A stretch of DNA of 55,902 bases from Veillonellaceae bacterium (lineage in GTDB: Bacteria; Bacillota; Negativicutes; Veillonellales; Veillonellaceae). A program made the translations under genes and the position numbers. The DNA lies in NCBI GenBank assembly GCA_900765165.1, contig CAAFQR010000056.1, positions 1 through 55,902 on the forward strand, read 5' to 3'. Below the pieces are notes generated by a model, which saw only the letters and a program-made list of their open reading frames with translations, was not told the origin of the DNA and ran no database searches. How positions within the stretch are numbered: position 1 is the stretch's first letter; each line of letters begins with the position of its first letter. Shown one piece after another: positions 33,847 to 42,686 of the stretch.

Positions 33847-34755
33847 ATGGCTTATTATGTACGAGTGCCGGGCACTTGCGGTGAATTTCTGCAAGGCTCC
33901 GCCAACGGACAGCCCTTTTTGGTGACCTGTCCCATCGACAGATATTCCTATGCTGTCAGCGGCGTGTCGCATCCTTTGCCATACTACCCGTGTAGTATGC
34001 AGCTGAAATCACGGATGGCCATGGAGGCGGTCCACAATCGATTAGCCCGTACCGGTATGACGCAGCTGAAACCGGTACCGGTGTATGTGTACTCTGACAT
34101 CATCCAGGGAAAAGGCATGGCGTCCAGCAGTGCCGATATTAGCGCGGCTGCTATCGCTACGGCCTTAGCCGGTGGTAGCCAGCTTAGCTATGATGAGCTG
34201 GCTGAGCTCTGCTTATCTATTGAGCCTAGCGACGCGTCCTTTTATCCGGGCATCGTCAGCTTTGACTACATTCACGGAAAACATTTAGATCCCTTAGGGC
34301 CTTGTCCGCCTATGACCATCCTCATCTTCGATGAAGGGGGGACGGTGGATACGGTAGCCTTCAATGCGCGCAGTGATTTGAAAGCTTTAGTGGCCGCCAA
34401 AGAGCCACAGGTATTAGAAGCGCTGGCCCTCTTTAAGGAAGGCTTGCATACTCATGACTGCAAGGCAATCGGCGCGGCGGCTACGGCCAGTGCCCGGGCG
34501 AATCAAGAGATTTTACCGAAGCTGTCCTTGGAGTTCGTCACGAAGATTGGCAGCGAATTTGGCAGCATTGGCACGGTAGTGGCTCATAGTGGCACTATTG
34601 TAGGGCTTCTCTTTGAAGGCGATGCTCAAACGGCGGATACGGAGCGCATCGATGCGTGCCGCGAGACCATTAGTCAGCGATTGCCGCAGCTTACGTATTT
34701 AGATACAGTTCACGTTACCAATGAAGGATTTACAGTACGGACTTCGCCGTACTAG
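33847..34755 (+). CDS. pduX: L-threonine kinase (PduX-like, GHMP family)
   Basis: Makes O-phospho-L-threonine for the aminopropanol arm of B12. The N-terminal VRVPGTCGEFLQG and the GHMP ATP loop QGKGMASSSADISAAA (about 88-103) are visible; SIEPSDASFYPGIVSFD is PduX-like. Length 302. GGGGAGG precedes the ATG. Its neighbour is cobD, the decarboxylase for the same product, which supports threonine and not homoserine as substrate. Confidence 0.88.
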   Translation: MAYYVRVPGTCGEFLQGSANGQPFLVTCPIDRYSYAVSGVSHPLPYYPCSMQLKSRMAMEAVHNRLARTGMTQLKPVPVYVYSDIIQGKGMASSSADISAAAIATALAGGSQLSYDELAELCLSIEPSDASFYPGIVSFDYIHGKHLDPLGPCPPMTILIFDEGGTVDTVAFNARSDLKALVAAKEPQVLEALALFKEGLHTHDCKAIGAAATASARANQEILPKLSLEFVTKIGSEFGSIGTVVAHSGTIVGLLFEGDAQTADTERIDACRETISQRLPQLTYLDTVHVTNEGFTVRTSPY

Positions 34756-34764
34756 GAGGCGCTA

Positions 34765-35925
34765 ATGAAGAAAAATGTTCACGGTGGCAACATTTATAAG
34801 TTTGCTGCTCAAAAGGGGATAGCTCCTGACGCCATTATCGATTTTAGCGCCAATATTAATCCCTTAGGCCTTAGTCCCGCTGGAGCTGAGGCCATTGCTC
34901 ATAATTTGGATGGGTTAATCCACTATCCGGATCCGAACAACACTGAGCTTGGTGAAATAACCGCTCAGCGCCTTGGTGTGAAGCCGGAAAATTTACTGTT
35001 CGGCAACGGCGCCGCCGAGTTGCTTTTTGCTGTAGCCCGGTTACCCGGTTTTACCGATGTATTGATTCCGGCGCCAGGCTTTAGCGAATATGCCGAAGCG
35101 GCGACCGCCGCCGGGTTACGGATCAGTAGCTACAAGCTAACGCATCGATTCTACGAAGGAAGTCATGAAAGCGCTTTCGGTTTTACCGTTTCCTATGACG
35201 ATTTGGCGAATCGACTCCGCCAGGATTACGGCCAGAAGCGTTGCATCATCTTTATGGGAAATCCCAATAATCCGGATGGTAGCTTAATCAATCCAAAAAC
35301 TATTGAAAATTTACTAGTAGCGATTCGCGAAGGCAATCACTTGCTAGTAGCCGATGAGTCCTTTATGGAGTTTACCGATGAAGCCACTACACTTCGCTTT
35401 GAAGCTGTGGAAAACGGCCATATCGTGGTACTCCATTCGCTGACAAAGTTTTATGCTGTGCCGGGACTGCGCTTAGGTGCTATTATTGGCGTGACCGCGT
35501 TGCTTAAGGCTGTGAAAAAATCGGTGCCTGCTTGGTCGGTTAACCGATTAGCTCAGGTCTACGGCATAGCGGCATTGCAGGATGACGCCTATCGCGCTGA
35601 ATCGAAGCACAATACGCCACTTCATCGTGACTGGCTGTGCCAGCACATGGCTGCCTTGGGACCGATTAAGGTTGTGCGCCCATCGGTTAATTTCATGCTC
35701 TGCTATTGGACGCCATTGGCACTAACGGTAGAAGATTTATTTCACTTTTTAGCTAAAAAATATATACTCGTCCGTGATTGCTCGGCTTACGAAAACTTAG
35801 GGCCCGGTTGGTTCCGCGTAGCCGTTAAATCGCAGAAGAACAACGAAATTTTAGTTTCCGCAATAAAGGAGTTTTGCCATGAACACAATTTACTTGGTAC
35901 GCCACGGTCAGACGAAATGGAATAA
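34765..35925 (+). CDS. cobD: L-threonine-O-3-phosphate decarboxylase (PLP enzyme)
   Basis: Class I/II aminotransferase-fold enzyme giving (R)-1-aminopropan-2-ol phosphate for CbiB. HGGNIYKFAAQKGI, IDFSANINPLGLSP, FMGNPNNPDGSL, and the PLP Lys in LHSLTKFYAVPGLRLGAIIG (about residue 232). Length 386. It overlaps the phosphatase gene by 47 bases. A histidinol-phosphate aminotransferase is the generic alternative, rejected because of the context and the N-terminal HGG signature. Confidence 0.92.
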   Translation: MKKNVHGGNIYKFAAQKGIAPDAIIDFSANINPLGLSPAGAEAIAHNLDGLIHYPDPNNTELGEITAQRLGVKPENLLFGNGAAELLFAVARLPGFTDVLIPAPGFSEYAEAATAAGLRISSYKLTHRFYEGSHESAFGFTVSYDDLANRLRQDYGQKRCIIFMGNPNNPDGSLINPKTIENLLVAIREGNHLLVADESFMEFTDEATTLRFEAVENGHIVVLHSLTKFYAVPGLRLGAIIGVTALLKAVKKSVPAWSVNRLAQVYGIAALQDDAYRAESKHNTPLHRDWLCQHMAALGPIKVVRPSVNFMLCYWTPLALTVEDLFHFLAKKYILVRDCSAYENLGPGWFRVAVKSQKNNEILVSAIKEFCHEHNLLGTPRSDEME

Positions 35926-36535
35926 TAACGGTAAATACCAGGGCTGGACGGATGTGCCGCTCAATGAAATCGGTATTGCCCAGGCTAAGGCGGCTGCCGA
36001 AGCCTTCAAGCATATTCACGTTGATTATATGATTTCCAGCGATTTGGAGCGTGCCCGTATTACGGCGGAAACGATTAAAGACGATCGCGATATTCCTTTG
36101 GTCACCGATGAGCGCTTGCGTGAAATCAACTTCGGCGACTGGGAAAGCTTGACGTACGATGAAATTCAGTCTAAATGGCCTCATGCCATCGATACCATGT
36201 ATCGTCGTCCGGAAGAAGTGAAGATTTCCGGTGGCGAATCGTTCCAGGACGTGCAGGACCGCGCTTGGCCGGCAGTGGTGGATGCTATGAAGGCAGCCGG
36301 CGAAGGTAAAACGATTATGGTAGTGGCTCACGGCGGCACGAACCGCACGTTGATCTGCAAAATGTTGAATTTGTCGCTTCACTATGCATGGAATTTCAGC
36401 CAAGGCAATACGGCGCTGAGCCGCGTTGATTTCTATGGCTTGTCTGAAGACGACCACAATACGTTGAGCCTTCTCAATGACACGAAGCATCTAGATTTCA
36501 TGGGAGATGTTAGTCGCGTGTCGGCTAACAAATAA
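35879..36535 (+). CDS. cobC: Histidine phosphatase, probable alpha-ribazole phosphatase
   Basis: Phosphoglycerate-mutase-like fold: RHG motif in IYLVRHGQTKWNN (catalytic His about residue 9), second Arg in SSDLERARITAETI, Glu in REINFGDWES, and the second His in VVAHGGTNRTLI. Length 218. AAAGGAG inside cobD precedes the ATG. The cobalamin neighbourhood suggests removal of phosphate from alpha-ribazole phosphate or from AdoCbl-phosphate; sequence alone cannot exclude another phosphoester. Confidence 0.88.
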   Translation: MNTIYLVRHGQTKWNNNGKYQGWTDVPLNEIGIAQAKAAAEAFKHIHVDYMISSDLERARITAETIKDDRDIPLVTDERLREINFGDWESLTYDEIQSKWPHAIDTMYRRPEEVKISGGESFQDVQDRAWPAVVDAMKAAGEGKTIMVVAHGGTNRTLICKMLNLSLHYAWNFSQGNTALSRVDFYGLSEDDHNTLSLLNDTKHLDFMGDVSRVSANK

Positions 36536-36541
36536 GCGCCT

Positions 36542-37255
36542 ATGCGTATCGATAAGTTTTTAGCCAATAAGGCTATCGGTAGCCGCAAGGAAGTGCATAA
36601 GCTCCTCGGCGGTGGCGTGGTTACCGTCAATGGCGCAGTGGTGCGTGACAAAGCGTTTTCCGTAAATCCGGATACCGATGAAATTGCCGTCAATGGTGAA
36701 ATCATCGGCGGCCGCCAGCAGTACTACGTAAAGCTCCATAAGCCGGCCGGCTATATTTGCGCCGTTGAAGATGCGTCGGCGCCGACGGTCATGGAAATTC
36801 TGCCGCCGGAGTTTTTGACTATGAAGGTGCATCCGGTGGGCCGCCTTGATAAGGATACGGAAGGGCTGTTGCTCCTCACCAATGATGGCGTGTGGGGCCA
36901 CAAGATTATTAACGGTCGCAAGAAGGTACAGAAGGTGTATCACGCTACCTACGAAGGCACCTTGACGGCCGAAGGCTTACAGCGTATCCGTGATGGCATC
37001 GTCTTAGGTGACGGCACCCAGTGTAAGCCGGCTACCATTGAAAGCGTAGGCCCTCAAACGGTGGCGCTTACCATTGAAGAAGGGAAGTATCATCAGGTGA
37101 AGCGCATGATTGGCGCCGCCGGTGGTACGGTAACGTACTTGAAGCGTTTGTCGATAGGTCCCTTGACGCTAGACGGCGTTGCAGAGCCGGGCCAGTTTGC
37201 CTTTCTCAGTGATGAAGAAATGGAAGCTATCGGCGAAGCACTGAAAAATAACTAA
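36542..37255 (+). CDS. rsuA: RsuA-type pseudouridine synthase
   Basis: N-terminal S4 RNA-binding domain (MRIDKFLANKAIGSRKEVHKLL split at 1-22), then the synthase domain with catalytic Asp in VGRLDKDTEGLLLLTNDG (about 103) and the C-terminal EGKYHQVKRMIGAAG. Length 237 matches the short RsuA form that modifies 16S rRNA. Six bases separate it from cobC. Confidence 0.88.
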   Translation: MRIDKFLANKAIGSRKEVHKLLGGGVVTVNGAVVRDKAFSVNPDTDEIAVNGEIIGGRQQYYVKLHKPAGYICAVEDASAPTVMEILPPEFLTMKVHPVGRLDKDTEGLLLLTNDGVWGHKIINGRKKVQKVYHATYEGTLTAEGLQRIRDGIVLGDGTQCKPATIESVGPQTVALTIEEGKYHQVKRMIGAAGGTVTYLKRLSIGPLTLDGVAEPGQFAFLSDEEMEAIGEALKNN

Positions 37256-37344
37256 GTCGATGTGAAAAGTTACTACGTCGATGGCTTATCATTAATTTTT
37301 GAGAAGCAAAAAGTCGTAAGAAGTGCGATTTTGACGCTGTTTAC

Positions 37345-37389
37345 TGTACAAGCACCGCAAATTATGGTATTATAAAGTGAAAATTTCAC
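37345..37389 (+). promoter_or_regulatory. Putative promoter with operator-like palindrome before the prolidase gene
   Basis: TGTACA (37345-37350), 17-bp spacer, TATTAT (37368-37373), directly followed by the perfect inverted repeat GTGAAA-A-TTTCAC (37377-37389) at the expected start of transcription. The repressor is unknown. Confidence 0.4.
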
Positions 37390-37419
37390 TGCATTTGTAT
37401 AAGCAAGGGAGTCTTTTTC

Positions 37420-38490
37420 ATGAACGGTCTTTCACGGTTGCGTGAGTTTTTGGCAACCAACGGATATGATGGGTGTGTACTCATTAGTCCAACGAATTTG
37501 CGTTATTTCACAGGGTTTACCGGCACAACTGCGGTTGCACTGGTCCTCAATGACAGTGCGGTTATTTTCACAGATAGTCGCTATACCGAACAGGCTAAGC
37601 AGCAATGCGAAGGCTACTCGGTTACGGAATACAAGGGTACGGTTTGGCAGGCTGTGGCAAATTATATTGCTGATGCCGGCGTGACTATGGACGTGCTTTC
37701 CTTTGAAGGCTCGTACATGCCTGTAGATACATTCCAGAACATGAGCGAACAATTGACACAATCTGACTTTGTGTCTGTCAATTTGGCATCGTTACGAGCT
37801 GTTAAGCGCGAAGATGAGTTAGTACTCATGCGCAAGGCAGCTGCTATTGCGGATCAAGCCTTCGCCGAATTATTGCCACAGCTTAAGCCGGGCATGACGG
37901 AGAATGATGCGCGTATTTTATTGGAAGCCGGTATGTTGCGCCTCGGTTCGTCGGAACCGTCGTTCGCTACCATCGTCGCTTCCGGTGTTCGCAGTTGCAT
38001 GCCTCACGGCGTTGCAAGCGATAAGGTATTAGAGAAAGGTGATTTTATTACCTTCGATTTTGGTGCTGTATATCAAGGCTATCATTCGGATATAACGCGA
38101 ACCGTCGTATTAGGGAAGGCGTCGCCGTTACAGAAGAAGCTCTATGATATCGTGTTGCGCGCTCAGAAAAAGGGCGTTGCTGCAGTGAAGGCGGGCGTAG
38201 CCGGTAAAACGGTGGATGCCGCTTGTCGCGACAGCATTACTGCTGACGGGTATGGCGAATACTTCGGTCACGGTACGGGACATGGTGTTGGCCTGGATAT
38301 TCACGAAGAACCGGTGGCTTCGCCCCGTTCCGAGTCTGTACTGAGTACCAATATGGTCGTAACGGTGGAACCGGGTGTTTATTTACCTGGTGAAATCGGT
38401 CTTCGCATTGAAGACAGTGTTGTTGTTACCGACGAGGGTTGTGAGATTCTCACGAAGACCCCGAAGGAATTAATAGAACTAGAAGTTTAA
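37420..38490 (+). CDS. pepQ: M24 family Xaa-Pro peptidase
   Basis: Dimetal aminopeptidase/prolidase. N-terminal creatinase-like domain (about 1-125), then the pita-bread domain with ligands Asp (FDFGAVYQGYHSDITRT), His (GHGTGHGVGLDIHE), Glu (VEPGVYLPGE) and Glu (GLRIEDSVVV). Length 356 fits the YqhT/PepQ group that is usually directly upstream of efp in Firmicutes, as here. AAGGGAG precedes the ATG. Confidence 0.93.
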   Translation: MNGLSRLREFLATNGYDGCVLISPTNLRYFTGFTGTTAVALVLNDSAVIFTDSRYTEQAKQQCEGYSVTEYKGTVWQAVANYIADAGVTMDVLSFEGSYMPVDTFQNMSEQLTQSDFVSVNLASLRAVKREDELVLMRKAAAIADQAFAELLPQLKPGMTENDARILLEAGMLRLGSSEPSFATIVASGVRSCMPHGVASDKVLEKGDFITFDFGAVYQGYHSDITRTVVLGKASPLQKKLYDIVLRAQKKGVAAVKAGVAGKTVDAACRDSITADGYGEYFGHGTGHGVGLDIHEEPVASPRSESVLSTNMVVTVEPGVYLPGEIGLRIEDSVVVTDEGCEILTKTPKELIELEV

Positions 38491-38504
38491 ACGGAGGGAT
38501 TTAA

Positions 38505-39062
38505 ATGATTTCCAGTAATGATTTTCGTCCGGGCGTTACTATCGAGCTCGACGGCAACGTATGGCAGGTAGTTGACTTCCAGCACGTAAAACCGGGTAAA
38601 GGTGCGGCGTTCGTACGTTGTAAATTAAAGAACTTGCAGACCGGCGCTGTTGTTGAACGTACGTTCAATGCCGGTGAAAAAGTACCGAAGGCACACGTTG
38701 ATCGTCGTCGTATGCAGTACCTCTATGAAGCAGATGGTCAGTACACGTTCATGGATAACGAAACCTTTGATCAGGTTGAATTGACGCTTGACCAGTTAGG
38801 CGATGCTAAAAACTTCTTGTTGGAAAACATGGAAGTAACGATTATGTTCTTCCAGGGTATCGTAATCGGTATCGATTTACCGGTAGCTGTAGAATTGCGC
38901 GTAGTTGAAACTGACCCTGGTATCCGTGGCGATACGGCTACTGGCGGCAACAAACCGGCTACGTTGGAAACCGGCTATGTAGTAAAAGTACCGTTGTTTA
39001 TCGAAACGGACGACGTTCTCCGCATCGATACGCGTACCGGTCAGTACATTGAACGTGCTTAA
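38505..39062 (+). CDS. efp: Translation elongation factor P
   Basis: Relieves ribosome stalling at polyproline. Three beta-barrel domains; the modifiable loop reads KPGKGAAFVR (Lys about 32-35), and the C-terminal GDTATGGNKPATLETG is conserved. Length 185. GGAGGG precedes the ATG, 14 bp after the prolidase stop. The modifying enzyme is not in the window. Confidence 0.97.
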   Translation: MISSNDFRPGVTIELDGNVWQVVDFQHVKPGKGAAFVRCKLKNLQTGAVVERTFNAGEKVPKAHVDRRRMQYLYEADGQYTFMDNETFDQVELTLDQLGDAKNFLLENMEVTIMFFQGIVIGIDLPVAVELRVVETDPGIRGDTATGGNKPATLETGYVVKVPLFIETDDVLRIDTRTGQYIERA

Positions 39063-39100
39063 TCGTCAGATAGGTTACGTTTTTTATAAGTGAAACCGGC

Positions 39101-39145
39101 AAAGCATTTGTCCATAACGCTATATCGTTGGGGCAAATGCTTTTT
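39101..39145 (+). terminator. Terminator after efp
   Basis: AAAGCATTTGTCC (39101-39113) pairs with the segment ending GCAAATGCTTT (about 39130-39143), followed by T residues; one G-T pair. Confidence 0.8.
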
Positions 39146-39165
39146 GCGTGAAAGGGGGATTAACC

Positions 39166-39579
39166 ATGGCGGATACGAAAGAACCCACTGAAGGCGTTAC
39201 CCATTACAGTGAAAACGTATATATTACCTTAGCAGCTATGTCAGCTTTATCCATTAAAGGCGTAGCGGCGATGAACACTACCACCGGCGAGGATTGGGCT
39301 CAGCTGGTTGGTGTTAAGAACGATATTACCGGTGTGAAATTAACCCAAAGCGACGAAGGACATTTAACCTTAGACTTGTACATAACGGTACGCTATGGTT
39401 ATCGCATCCCTGACGTAGCGCTGCGCGTGCAAGAAGCTGTTAAATCCGGCATCGAAGATGTAACGGATACACCGGTAGATGGTGTAAACATTTTTGTACA
39501 GGCTATTGACTTTGATGACACCATTGGCGTACCCATTCGCGGCGGCGCCAAGGACCCACAATCGGAGGAATCGCTATGA
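39166..39579 (+). CDS. Asp23/Gls24 family protein, first copy
   Basis: 137 residues: a short N-terminal tail then the Asp23 fold (VYITLAAMSALSIKGVAAM, DLYITVRYGYRIPDVALRVQEAV split at 70-92, DTPVDGVNIFVQAIDF). Members associate with the cell envelope or stress in Firmicutes; biochemical role unknown. AAAGGGGGA lies before ATG 39166; an in-frame GTG at 39148 is upstream of this site. Overlaps the second copy by four bases. Located between efp and nusB, a common place for Asp23 genes. Confidence 0.85.
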   Translation: MADTKEPTEGVTHYSENVYITLAAMSALSIKGVAAMNTTTGEDWAQLVGVKNDITGVKLTQSDEGHLTLDLYITVRYGYRIPDVALRVQEAVKSGIEDVTDTPVDGVNIFVQAIDFDDTIGVPIRGGAKDPQSEESL

Positions 39580-39980
39580 GTGACAAAACGACAGCGCCGA
39601 ATACAGACGAAGTAAAAATCGAAATATCCGATGGCGCTATTTTGCAGCTTATTTTACATACTATCGAAGACATGCCGGAAATCCATTCGTTGAGCACTCG
39701 TTTTTACGACAACGTAATGGAAGGGATTACCCGTAACTTCGGTGGTAAAAAAGTGCCGGGCATTAGCATTAAGCATAAGAAAGATGTACTGGAAATCAAC
39801 GTTTATATTAATGCTCGCTATGGCTGTAAGCTCAATGACACGGCACAGCATTTGCGTAAAAACTTACAGCGCGACCTGTTCGCTATGCTCGGCATCGAAT
39901 CGGCTCGCATTGACATCCATTTTGAAAATCTGATTATCGCAGAAGAGGAGAATCGTAATGAACCAGAAGGGCAATCGTAA
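39576..39980 (+). CDS. Asp23/Gls24 family protein, second copy
   Basis: 134 residues, distantly related to the preceding protein: EISDGAILQLILHTIEDMPEI, VLEINVYINARYGCKLNDTA, then ESARIDIHFENLII. Coupled to its neighbour by ATGA overlap and to nusB by a 23-base overlap, so stoichiometry is probably controlled. The divergence suggests a hetero-complex and not mere gene dosage (inference). Confidence 0.8.
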   Translation: MSDKTTAPNTDEVKIEISDGAILQLILHTIEDMPEIHSLSTRFYDNVMEGITRNFGGKKVPGISIKHKKDVLEINVYINARYGCKLNDTAQHLRKNLQRDLFAMLGIESARIDIHFENLIIAEEENRNEPEGQS

Positions 39981-40386
39981 TCGTCGTCAAGCACGGCTCT
40001 ACGCATTCCAAACTATCTTTGCCAATGAATTTACCGACCCGGCTGATCATATTGCCATTCCTGACGAAGACAGCACGACGGCACAGCGCGACCGCGCGTA
40101 CGCACAGCTGTTAATCGACGGTGTGTTCGGCAAGCGTCAGGCTATTGACGAAATCTTGCAGGCGCATTCGCCGAAGCGCACCATCGCTCGCATGGGCGCT
40201 GCTGAACGCAACATTTTGCGCCTCGCTATCTTTGAAATGATGTTCGCTCCGGAAAAGTTGGATCCGCGCATCGTTATCAATGAAGCAATTACGTTGGCGA
40301 AGGAATTCGGCACGGAAAAGGGTTACATGTTCGTAAACGGCGTGTTGGACGCTATCGCTAAAAAGGGCGTGACCGTTACCGTATGA
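39958..40386 (+). CDS. nusB: Transcription antitermination factor NusB
   Basis: All-helical RNA-binding protein of the rRNA antitermination complex. RRQARLYAFQTIFANEF at the N-terminus and ERNILRLAIFEMMF, VINEAITLAKEFGTEKGYMFVNGVLDAI (about 107-134) at the C-terminus. Length 142. GAGGAG inside the preceding gene precedes the ATG; the stop overlaps the next gene by four bases. Confidence 0.95.
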   Translation: MNQKGNRNRRQARLYAFQTIFANEFTDPADHIAIPDEDSTTAQRDRAYAQLLIDGVFGKRQAIDEILQAHSPKRTIARMGAAERNILRLAIFEMMFAPEKLDPRIVINEAITLAKEFGTEKGYMFVNGVLDAIAKKGVTVTV

Positions 40387-41426
40387 GCCGCTACTTTTTA
40401 GGAATTGACACGAGCTGTTATACCACGTCTTGTGCTGTCGTAGACGAACAGGGCAATTTAGTTGGTGAAGCGCGCCGCCTGCTCCAGGTGAAATCAGGGG
40501 CCCGCGGTCTTCGCCAATCGGAGATAGTGTTTCAGCACACTCGGGCACTGCCGGAGCTTATGGCGCAGCTGCCTGATGTACCGATTTCGGCTATCGGCGT
40601 TAGCGGGTTTCCTAGGCGCGAAGCTGATTCGTACATGCCTGCCTTTTTGGTAGGTCGTGGTCAAGGCGAGACCTTGGCAAAGTGGTTGAAGGTTCCTCTG
40701 TATATATTTTCACATCAAGAAAATCATATTTATGCGGCATGGCGCACGTTGGGGGAAGTTCCGACGGCGCCATTTTACAGTTTACACGTGTCCGGCGGCA
40801 CGACGGAGTTGTTGTACTCCGAGCCTGTCACGGATAGTGTGTGCACCTTCACCACTGATTTTGTGGGCGGTTCCATTGACCTCCATGGCGGTCAATTCGT
40901 TGACCGTATCGGTGTTAAACTAGGCTTGCCGTTCCCGGCCGGTCCTCATATGGAACGAGTCGCACAAGGCGTTACCGACTTCGAACGACTTCCTGTAGCC
41001 GTTAAGCATTGTGAAATCAGTTTCGGCGGTCCCTGCAGCGAAGCGATGCGCCGCTTAGACCGCCTTGCAAAGGACACTACGGCTGTCTCCCAAGCTTCTG
41101 TTGCTTCCCAAGCTACCGTTGCTGAGGCTGGTGAAATTCAGTACTCTCAGGAAATTATTGGCCAATACAGTCGGGCCGTATTCGACTGTGTCAGTCGCTC
41201 CTTAGTTAAGGCCATACGCAATGCATGGCAGCAGAAACCGTCCGAAAGGCTCATAGCTGTTGGTGGCGTTATGGCTAACGGTTTCCTTCGTGAAGCCTTG
41301 GAAAACTTGGCTCATACAGAAGGCTTTCGCGTGGATTTTGCGGAGCCGAAGTATAGCTCTGACAACGCCAGTGGCAATGCGTACGGAGCGTTAGTTAATT
41401 TCAGAAGAAACTATACTGACAAGTAG
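40383..41426 (+). CDS. TsaD/Kae1-family paralogue (so-called O-sialoglycoprotein endopeptidase)
   Basis: ASKHA-fold protein: GIDTSCYTTSCAVVD at the phosphate site, a His-metal motif SHQENH (about 118-123; TsaD has HMEGH here), LHVSGGTTELLY, and LIAVGGVMANGFLRE. It differs from TsaD in spacing and in an inserted Ser/Ala/Val stretch near residue 235 (SQASVASQATVAEAG). True TsaD makes the t6A tRNA modification with TsaB and TsaE; those are not here. Such paralogues between nusB and xseA occur in Negativicutes and Clostridia with no assigned role. Length 347. Confidence 0.8.
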   Translation: MSRYFLGIDTSCYTTSCAVVDEQGNLVGEARRLLQVKSGARGLRQSEIVFQHTRALPELMAQLPDVPISAIGVSGFPRREADSYMPAFLVGRGQGETLAKWLKVPLYIFSHQENHIYAAWRTLGEVPTAPFYSLHVSGGTTELLYSEPVTDSVCTFTTDFVGGSIDLHGGQFVDRIGVKLGLPFPAGPHMERVAQGVTDFERLPVAVKHCEISFGGPCSEAMRRLDRLAKDTTAVSQASVASQATVAEAGEIQYSQEIIGQYSRAVFDCVSRSLVKAIRNAWQQKPSERLIAVGGVMANGFLREALENLAHTEGFRVDFAEPKYSSDNASGNAYGALVNFRRNYTDK

Positions 41427-41477
41427 TTGTCAGTTAATGTATAGAGAATTCCGTTTAGGAGAGAAAGGAGAGGTAGT

Positions 41478-42686
41478 ATGGATGTGTTTACCGTTTCGCG
41501 GCTCAATGCGCTGGTTAAGCGCGTGTTAGAGCGCGAGTTTGTCCTCAAGAACTGCTTTGTTAGCGGCACTATCGCCAATTTAAAGCGCCATAGTACGGGC
41601 CATTATTACTTCTCGCTTAAGGATGAGGATGCGTCCATCGACGTGGCCTTGTGGGCTAGCACGGCGTTCAAGCGCGGCCTTGTAGGCAAGCTGGAGAATG
41701 GCCTATTCGTTACCATGCGGGCGTCCATTAACTTCTATGAAAAGACGGGCCGTCTTAGCCTTATCTGCAATGAAATGGAAATCGGCGAGAAGAGCCCGTA
41801 TCAGCTGGCTTTTGAAGCGCTGAAGAAAGAGCTGACGGAGCTTGGTTATTTCGACGAAGCCCATAAGAAGGAATTACCGGAAATGCCGACGACTATTGGC
41901 TTAGTTACGTCGTCGTCCGGTGCGGTGCTCCACGATATTTTACACGTAGCGGCCAGTCGCAATCCGTTGGTGCAGTTTAAGCTCTTTTCTGTGCCGGTAC
42001 AAGGCGAAAAGGCAGCGCCACAAATTGCGAAAGGCATCGCTAGAGCCGATAAGGATCCGGACGTAGAGCTTATCATCGTCGGCCGTGGCGGTGGTAGCGC
42101 TGAAGACTTGTGGTGCTTTAATGACCGCGCCGTTGTCGAAGCGGTGTATAACTGCAAGACGCCAATCGTGTCGGCCGTCGGTCATGAAACGGATTATACG
42201 CTGTGCGACTTTGCAGCGGACGTGCGCGGCGCGACGCCGAGCCATGCAGCAGAGCTCACCGTATTTCCCATTTATATGTTGCAGCAGCGCTTAGAAGAAC
42301 GACAGCAATTTTTGCAGCACACCATGAATCGTGCTTTGGAACAACGGCGAATGCAGCTACAGACCATTTTCAACCGTAAGCTGGGCATGCCGGTGCTGAC
42401 GCTGTTACATCAGGAACGCAGCAAATTGCAAGACGTTGAGCACCGCATCACGGCGGAATCCCAACGTCAGCTGCAAGAAGCAAGCAATGCGCTGGATACG
42501 GTGACGGCACGACTGGAAGTGCTGAATCCGCTGCGGTTATTGCATCGTGGCTACAGCAAGCTAGCCGTTAAGGGCGAGCCTGTAGCTTCTATTGAGAAGG
42601 TAACGGCCGGTGATGAGATTACGGCGTCGCTGGCGGATGGGACTATACAAGCTGTTGTAAAGGAGGTAACCCCTTATGGCCGATAA
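41478..42686 (+). CDS. xseA: Exodeoxyribonuclease VII large subunit
   Basis: OB-fold N-terminus (VFTVSRLNALVKRVLE, GTIANLKRHSTGHYYFSLKD), then the nuclease core (GLVTSSSGAVLHDILHVA, IIVGRGGGSAEDLWCFND, SAVGHETDYTLCDFAADVRGATPSHAAEL, the last from about residue 235), followed by a long coiled-coil (about 270-350) and C-terminal YSKLAVKG. Length 402. Overlaps xseB by 11 bases. Confidence 0.95.
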   Translation: MDVFTVSRLNALVKRVLEREFVLKNCFVSGTIANLKRHSTGHYYFSLKDEDASIDVALWASTAFKRGLVGKLENGLFVTMRASINFYEKTGRLSLICNEMEIGEKSPYQLAFEALKKELTELGYFDEAHKKELPEMPTTIGLVTSSSGAVLHDILHVAASRNPLVQFKLFSVPVQGEKAAPQIAKGIARADKDPDVELIIVGRGGGSAEDLWCFNDRAVVEAVYNCKTPIVSAVGHETDYTLCDFAADVRGATPSHAAELTVFPIYMLQQRLEERQQFLQHTMNRALEQRRMQLQTIFNRKLGMPVLTLLHQERSKLQDVEHRITAESQRQLQEASNALDTVTARLEVLNPLRLLHRGYSKLAVKGEPVASIEKVTAGDEITASLADGTIQAVVKEVTPYGR

